Positions 57,667 to 64,000 of a DNA stretch of 64,000 bases are shown piece by piece. Position 1 is the stretch's first letter. Each line of letters starts with the position of its first letter. The stretch comes from Nageia nagi (Eukaryota; Pinophyta): contig JBITNC010000001.1 of the NCBI GenBank assembly GCA_050084985.1, forward strand, positions 160,394,001-160,458,000, given 5' to 3'. Below the pieces are notes generated by a model that was not told where the DNA came from, ran no database searches, and saw nothing but the letters and a program-made list of their open reading frames with translations. Both the position numbers and the translations under genes were made by a program.

Positions 57667-58200
57667 CATCATGAATAAAATCGATAAGAACATTCTCCAT
57701 GATTTAAATGATATCATCACTTTGCATGTATCAAAACAATGTCCCTTATAAAAATCTTCTAAAATACTTAGTTACAGTATGACATACATCTTGCATACTC
57801 ATGTATTCTTCACAACTCTAATAATGATTTGAGGGGCAGTCTTCAACAACTCAACTGTAAATGCTAACTTTTTTCTATGTTGGAAGAGAAGTAATTTTTT
57901 ATTATAGCCTCCATATCCCATAACACATGTATTGTATATGGAACATACCCTATGTTTGTGGTGTGATATGTCTCATACAAGAAAAAAATGTACCCTTTTG
58001 TTAACTTCATTTGAACTACATCCAGGTAACTTCTTGATTCCTCTATCTTTCATCAATAACATTACTCTTTGAAAATCATTTGAGGTTCCTAATTCAAAAT
58101 AAATATTTGAATAATTATTCATCCTAGTAATGCAATAAAAATTACTACAACTACTTTTTGTATGGATGCTCATACTTTATTTGAGAAGAATGTTTGTGAA
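57662..58200 (-). pseudogene. PPR-DYW gene C-terminus, interrupted by element C
   Basis: From 58,173 the minus strand reads NNYSNIYFELGTSNDFQRVM, LLMKDRGIKKLPGCSSNEVN and KRVHFFLV: the E and E+ motifs (family: VLLSNIYAxxGxW...KDRGxKKxPGCSWIEV). After a stop the DYW deaminase domain continues with HRKKLAFTVELLKTAPQIII and RVVKN, stop, VCKMYV (family: HSEKLAIAFGL...RVVKNLRVCGDCH). The end is a degenerate DYW box near 57,725-57,675, YHLNHGECSYRFYS and a stop. The zinc-binding CxxC is lost. Element C sits 10-15 bases past the stop. It is the second-best preserved DYW end of the window. Confidence 0.85.
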
Positions 58201-58479
58201 GGTTGTAGAGTTTGGATGTACATATGAAAATTGCATCTCCTTATTATCCATTTATTATGAAAAATATACATCAACATTTAAATACAACCTTCATCTCACT
58301 TGATAATTTCTCTAATTTTTCATAGATGTCTTGTGTTTATGGGTGCAATAAATATCCCACATGAAACTCATGAACCCTTTATCAACTTTAAATTTGGAAA
58401 ATAATTTTTAATAGTTAAATATGTAAAATATGTTCTAGTTCTAAATAAAACATTCTTCGTATTTGATCAATAGAAACTA

Positions 58480-58815
58480 TAAAATATGCATCAAAATTTA
58501 AATAAATTACTACATATAATTTTAGCTTAGATGGTTGATATACAAATAGAAAGAAGATAATATGATGATTATAAATAAAATGGTTACAAAAAATGATAAA
58601 GATAATAGAAAAGAACAATTATGATTTTTTCCACTTCTTCATACCAAAGTACAAAGTTACTTTAAGCCCTTCTCTAACATTTATTGTTCATTGAGTATTT
58701 TTCATTTCCTTTTTTCATTTTTATGATTCTTGTACCTTCTTCTCTAGTTATTCACTCTACCATTATGTAGGATTCTTGAAATTATGCACCATGTCATTGT
58801 GCAAGACTCTTTAGA
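58480..58815 (-). repeat. Non-coding tail shared with the 25.6-26.1 kb copy
   Basis: Downstream of the DYW stop at 58,815, this stretch aligns with 25,560-26,080 through TTCATACCAAAG, AAGCCCTTCT, TCTAGTTATT and the TTGTGCAAGACTC block. It separates two head-to-tail PPR copies. Confidence 0.7.
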
Positions 58816-59290
58816 TCTTGAATTAGTTTGCATCACCAATAATATCCATGAGAAAATTCTCCATGTTTGAAATCATGGAATTAGTTTTCATCCCTAATAA
58901 TAATTTTTGTTGTAAAAATATTATATATAAATTCTATTGTAGTTTGACAGTCATCACATACTTGAATATTCTTCAAAACTCTAATAATGTTTCCAGGGGG
59001 AATCTTTAAAAACTTGAATACAATTGCCAACTTTTCTCTATGCTAGTAGAGAAGTAATTATTTTTCTTTAGTCTCCACATCCCTTAAACATAGGTATTTA
59101 ATTTGGAATATACCTTTCTTCCATCATATCACTTGATAATTTCTAAAAAATTACATAGATTTTTGTACCTTCATTAAGAGCTTTGATGGTGGCACATGTT
59201 GGAAAATTGTATCTGCTTAAAAGTCTTTAGAGCTTTTTCAAAAAACCCATTTTATGCATATCATGGGATCATTGTATTCCATGAGATTGC
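58815..59290 (-). pseudogene. Best-preserved DYW domain end
   Basis: DYW domains are cytidine-deaminase-like and catalyse C-to-U editing in plastids and mitochondria. From about 59,065 the minus strand reads REKLAIVFKFLKIPPGNIIR, VLKNIQVCDDCQTTIEFI, IFTTKIIIRDEN, one stop, then FHDFKHGEFSHGYYW and the true stop at about 58,815. The CxxC zinc ligands (CDDC) are kept. The HSE active-site box is damaged, and DYW has become YYW. Upstream at 59,285-59,230 one PPR motif end reads AISWNTMIP, stop, YA, stop, NGFFEKALK; the motifs and E domain between are missing or unreadable. A functional protein is excluded. Confidence 0.88.
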
Positions 59291-60775
59291 AAAGAATATA
59301 GTCTTAATATCTATTGTAAAATATACTAACTTAGCTCATTCAAACATACTTTGTTCAATGTCTTAATTGAAATAAAGAATACTTTTGTAAAAAGTTCATA
59401 ATATCTTAAATATAAATAAGGTATCTAATACTAATCTTATTCATAGTTTAATTTGTATTGGTACAAAAATTACAACCATATGAATTGGTATTACTTATCA
59501 AATTAGGTATTACAAATAAATTCAAATCAATTTCAACATCTAAGATCAATCAAGGTAAAAATAAATGAAAATAAGCTTATCGATATCCTTATCACATGTC
59601 TAACAACCAAGGTATAAGTTTAATACTATATATGTATCACCAATGTATCCTTATTGGTACACCATGCTCTTGAATCCTACTTTAAACCATATATTAACTT
59701 CATAAACTTGCATATGTAGGGAATTGTACTGTGAATTACAATTGTAATTGATATCCTTAACTCTCAATACAAAGCTCTACATGGAGATAACATTCATGGA
59801 ATGAGCAAAGTTAAGACCAAAGGAATACAATTTAATATATGTTTTATGCTTATTGTTGAAGTGTCTAGTTTAGCTTTTGATAAACACTTCCTTGAAAATC
59901 CAAGCCAAAAAATTCAACAATAAGTGTAATGCTTATGGCAAATTCTATTTCTTTGGACTTAATATTTCCTTCATCCTAAGAATGAGCTAGCTTTATAGAG
60001 AGCTTTGTATCCGACCCACTAAATTTCTTTAATATGCCAATAGCAAACAACATGTATGGAAATCTCTAAAGGTACATTATTTAAATATCTTCCTCAAAAT
60101 GAAATATTTTTAATTATCAAAAGAAACTTTCATAATTCATAAAGTATGAACATTGATATCTACAAGCTAGGTTAAATACCAAAATTAGAATTAAATTAAA
60201 TATTTAGTACTACCATTTTTTATCCTTGATGCATCATGCATCTTATTATAGTTTGAGTAATTGAAAAACACATACAAAGGTTATGCTATTACATTTTGAG
60301 TGATTATACTAACATGGTCTATATTTTTTTTCTATAAATCCATTTTGCATATAGGTCTACCAAGGCACTCATAACAGTAATAATGGCTAGTTGAATATGT
60401 TGTAGTATACAATTCTTGGTTTATAATGGGGAATGAAAGGTTTAATAATGCTTTGAAAGATATGAAGATAATTGGGTTAGAAAAACATGGTGATATATTT
60501 GAGGATGTTTAAGCACAAGGCTCAGTAGAAGACAAAAATATCATCAAAATACTTGGAGAAAAATATCATCAAAATATCAGTAATTTTTGACCAGTGTGCA
60601 AAATATCCATGTATTTTTAAAAATATTTTATCTTGATTACACACATATCCATATATAGGGAAGAATAATTAATTGTTGTGTTCCAAAAAGAGATTATCAA
60701 AACATATAACTTGTAATGTTGATACAAATTTACATCATCTAAATCTGGAAGATTTACTATGTTACCTTCAAAAAT
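59291..60775. other. AT-rich DNA with no recognised gene
   Basis: No family signature on either strand. 60,480-60,600 has a direct repeat of ATATCATCAAAATA words. Confidence 0.45.
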
Positions 60776-60779
60776 AATT

Positions 60780-60985
60780 TGATGCTATGATTAAACAATA
60801 TAAGAAGAATAAGGAACAATTACATATCATTGAAGGTGAACTAAAATCAAGAAAAGAGGGAAAAAATTGGTGAAACTAAGAAAGGTTGAGGGACCAGCTT
60901 GCAAATGTCCTAATCTAGGTTGAAGAACTTTAACTTGAAATATTTTTTCGAGTTGGTGAAAGAACTGAAAGTGTAAGAAGTTGGA
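60780..60985 (+). pseudogene. Coiled-coil-like coding fragment
   Basis: The plus strand reads MIKQYKKNKEQLHIIEGELK, then SRKEGKN and, after a frame change, RLRDQLANVLI, stop, VEEL. The heptad-like pattern and composition resemble the lysine/glutamate-rich part of the extra ORF of element D (48.7-49.1 kb). It may be a fragment of a related element. The span is only about 65 codons and includes stops. Confidence 0.35.
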
Positions 60986-61109
60986 TAGGTTATTGAAGGT
61001 TTCTAATATGATATATTTTAATAAATTCTATAAGCTATAAATTATACTTCTCTTTTTTTAAATGACCTTGATAATATTATGTGATGTGCATGATAGAAAA
61101 GGAAATGTT

Positions 61110-61345
61110 ATTAAGGAGCTTGGATTTTTGATACATTTATACAAATTTTGTATGCATTCAAATATACCAAGAGATTTTGGATACATGTAATTTTGATACA
61201 TCCATGTATTGACTCCTATCAATATATATCATTATATTATGGATACATTGGCTACATATCTTAAAATATTTTGGATACATGTCTTTTATATATATCCATG
61301 TATCAATATATATCCCTAAATGTCATGGATACATTACCTATATAT
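61110..61345. repeat. GGATACAT / CCATGTATC short-unit repeat
   Basis: The words GGATACAT and ATCCATGTAT with AATATATATC spacers recur about ten times in roughly 230 bp, partly as inverted pairs. Confidence 0.65.
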
Positions 61346-62130
61346 TTGAAAACTCTTAATTATATTTTTGAAGGTGCAATACAAACATGGTGATTTTTTT
61401 AAGTAATCTTCATATGATTATTTTATTATGTGCTACATGGATATCTTTGATAGTATATATTTGAAATTTCTATTAAAAAATATTTGGATCTAAGAAAAAA
61501 TAATTGAGGTATTGATGATGTGCATCTATTCTAGGTTGATTTATACATTTTGAAGTTACATATAAATATATAATATTATTTTTACAAGATAACTAACAAT
61601 TGGCATACAAAGTACAAGATTTGAATATTTTATGCTATCAAATGCTTATTTGTATTCCTTAAAGCTTGAATATTATATGTTATCAAATGGTTTTTTCTAT
61701 TCCTTAAAACTTTAATCTTATATGATGTCAAATGACCATACTTTCTTCTAGAGCTCGTATGGTGGCACACACTAAAATAATGATAGAAAAGTTTATATAG
61801 TTTGACTTTACATGTGATAATTGCATCTATATATAAAAGTCATATTTTGTAACATAGATGTGCTCTGATATGACCTTTTCATCATTTGTAATACAATTTT
61901 GTGAGATATATTTGACCAATACATGTATAAAATTTATATTGTGTAGTAAATATCTAATGTATTTTAGCAGTAAACTCTTGATATTTTATTAATAACAAGA
62001 CCTAACAGTATAACCTTTATATGTAAACTACTTAGGAACCAAACCTAATATCATAACCTTTATATGTGTTCTACTTGCACCAACCATGTAGGTCTAGTGA
62101 ATTAGGGTTATAAGTAATTTGATATCTTGA
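61346..62130. other. AT-rich DNA with no recognised gene
   Basis: TATGxTATCAAATGxTTxTTTCTATTCCTTAAA-type blocks repeat two to three times near 61,630-61,735. Otherwise unstructured. Confidence 0.4.
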
Positions 62131-62139
62131 GTGACTCTT

Positions 62140-62410
62140 ATAGATAATTGTTTAAAAAAATGCATGATGCAAATACAATTTTATGAATTCTAATGGTGGC
62201 AAGATATCCATAAAATAGATTTTTTGAAAAGTATTTATAGACTTTTAGATCGATACAATTATTAGATATAAAGCCAAAATCTTCCTTGAAAAACATATTA
62301 TGGTTGTGACAACCTTAATATACATGTATTCAAAATGTGGAATAATCAAGAAGAAACTTAAATGTAGTTGGATTGAAGTTGACAAAAGGATACAAGCATT
62401 TTGTGTATGA
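62140..62410 (+). pseudogene. PPR fragment with E+ motif
   Basis: The plus strand reads LFKKMHDANTIL near 62,150, the start block of a PPR motif, and near 62,345-62,400 KCSWIEVDKRIQAF... (seen as CSWIEVDKRIQAF in the best frame choice), the E+ signature (family: PGCSWIEVNKKVHAF). A MYSKCG-like piece lies between them (near 62,325). The motifs that should separate these blocks are missing, so this is another internally deleted copy, on the opposite strand to the 57.7-59.3 kb copies. Confidence 0.65.
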
Positions 62411-63755
62411 TATAACCTCTAAGATAACAATCTTAAATGTAAGTAAGATATTCTCCATTTTATATTAAAATCAAACTAATTTCATACTAATCTTATCATT
62501 GGTAACCTAGTACTAATGGAAGTAGAGAAAGAACTTTATCTCCTTCTTGAACTCTTTGAAGAAATTATTGATAAGTGTGTTTACTTCATCAATTTTCTGT
62601 ATGGCATGCATAAGTTACCCCAAGTTGAAGAAAATTATACCATGCACTTGTTTGAAATGCACATGTGTTCAAATATTTTTAAGACAATGTCTATGTACAT
62701 GCTATAAACAGAGTAGTTACTTGCAGTTGAAGACCCTTCTATTTCATACATTCAAAAATATTTTATGAATCTATGAACTGAAAAATATTGAAAAAGAATC
62801 AAGAATTTTAATTGAACTTCATAACTCAATTTTGATTACTTCTATTTCATCTTTTGCATAATCTATTAGGAAAGTATTCACGTTTCAATTAAGTTGAAGT
62901 TATTTACATCAATCATGTAATATATACAACCATTTTTCTATACCCTTTGTCCAATTTTGATGATAAAAAACCCATGCAACTAGCAAACGATACTCTTTAT
63001 CATAAAAAGTAAGCAATATGTGGAGTTGTAACTGCAATTAACAATTAAAAAATTTAGAATCTAATTATTTTCTAAATTGTAGGTATAAAAAAAATTAATA
63101 CTCTACAATTACCTTATATTTGGTAACACTAAATATTGTGTCCATTACAATAATACTATTGTATGATAATTCAACCATCTTCTGCAACATCCAAGGACAT
63201 TGAATTCCAAGAACAAAATATTCAATCTCCTCATTTAGTCAATGATAAAGAAAATAATTCTCTTTTTTTTGTTCATACCATTTATGTACACTTATATGAT
63301 CATTATCATCTTTTTCTATCTTCAATATTTGTATCCTACATTGTAAATTTATCAATCTTTTCTCATGAAACATATATCTGTACCTATGAGTAGGTCACAA
63401 AAATAAGCCTTCAAGTACTACCCATCAAATATTCTATCAATAGATACATCTACAATTAACAATATCTCAATATGATATAGCAATTATAATGATAAATATG
63501 GAATAAGCTCTGACTTCCCCTCTTTTAATGGGTAATTTATACTATGAAAAGGAATGCCATTCAAATCCCCATGATTAAAACTATTATATACTACGAATGC
63601 AACTTCAAGTTTGCATTCATATACATGTACAAGAAAATGATACCTACATCATCTCTATTAGATAAAATACCTCTTTCTTTTTGGTGGAGGAGGGACTTTC
63701 CTATTATCTTCATGACGATATGAGCACCAATACATGAAATTACATACTATGTATA
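62411..63755. other. AT-rich DNA with unassigned open stretches
   Basis: Overlapping plus-strand frames of 63 and 73 codons lie at 62,516-62,768, and a 76-codon frame at 63,163-63,393. None shows a family signature. On the minus strand, 63,620-63,380 reads NGIPFHSINYPLKEGKSELI, which looks coding-like but is unassigned. Confidence 0.35.
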
Positions 63756-63757
63756 TG

Positions 63758-63764
63758 TATATAT

Positions 63765-63800
<36 letters not shown>
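63758..63800. repeat. TA dinucleotide microsatellite
   Basis: An almost perfect (TA)n run of about 43 bases, broken once by an extra A. Confidence 0.95.
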
Positions 63801-63801
<1 letters not shown>

Positions 63802-64000
63802 TTCTATTTCTTTTCCTTTAAACATTGAAAAAATAAAATTTAGAACAATAAACAACACTTACATTAGTGATGTTCGTAATACATGTACATTTGGTGGATT
63901 CGCATAATTATTTATTCTTTGTCATATGATTTGGTCATGGATTATTTCTTCACCTTTTATAAAGTATTTCAATTTAAAAAGAAGTACAGCTGCCACCTTA
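63801..64000. other. AT-rich window end
   Basis: No feature recognised. Confidence 0.5.

Noticed and set aside
1-64000. CRISPR array, prophage or bacterial operon
   Set aside because: No regularly spaced identical short repeats and no bacterial genes. LTR elements, LINEs and PPR-DYW sequence show a plant nuclear genome.

Overview
The window looks like a piece of a very large, repeat-dominated plant nuclear genome, most likely a gymnosperm (an inference). It is strongly AT-rich and CpG-poor by eye. I see no intact protein-coding gene. Every recognisable coding stretch is broken by stops and frameshifts and belongs either to a transposable element or to decayed pentatricopeptide-repeat (PPR) genes of the DYW type, which in plants edit organellar RNA.

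Layout. 1-4.3 kb: a proline-rich ORF remnant, AT-rich DNA, a 72-bp tandem pair, a long imperfect hairpin and weak PPR debris. 4.56-7.31 kb (+): PPR gene debris with a large direct duplication and four to five tandem copies of one PPR/E-type segment. 8.3-14.2 kb (-): a decayed L1-type LINE with all its domains in order (ORF1, endonuclease, reverse transcriptase, zf-RVT, RNase H). 14.4-16.1 kb: basic and unclassified remnants. 16.7-18.66 kb (-): a second, 5'-truncated LINE. 19.2-20.6 kb: G-rich and telomere-like low-complexity DNA around a decayed tRNA-Lys. 21.0-23.7 kb (-): a degenerate transposon-like gene of a family I cannot name. 25-30.3 kb: more PPR-DYW fragments, mostly minus strand, with their own non-coding tails and a dispersed non-coding repeat. 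31.4-32.3 kb: a tandem array.

32.7-57.7 kb is a two-level nested insertion. Element C is a Ty3/gypsy retrotransposon on the minus strand (32,735-57,661) with LTRs of about 0.7 kb and a perfect 5-bp target duplication, CTTTG. It landed just downstream of the DYW-type end of an old PPR gene. Element D is a 16.7-kb Ty3/gypsy element on the plus strand (34,619-51,329) with LTRs of about 1.4 kb. It then inserted into the integrase of C and split it. Both carry a second RNase H of the type seen in the plant Tat/Ogre branch. In C it follows RT and the first RNase H, as usual. In D it lies before RT. D also holds PPR-like repeats between gag and protease, and a long ORF with a coiled-coil-like part after integrase.

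57.66-59.3 kb (-) resumes the PPR array with two DYW ends; the better one ends in YYW and a stop. 59.3-64 kb is mostly unassigned AT-rich DNA with a coiled-coil fragment, one more PPR fragment and a TA microsatellite. The elements are too damaged to work together now. The value of the window is as a layered record of PPR amplification, LINE insertion and nested LTR elements.
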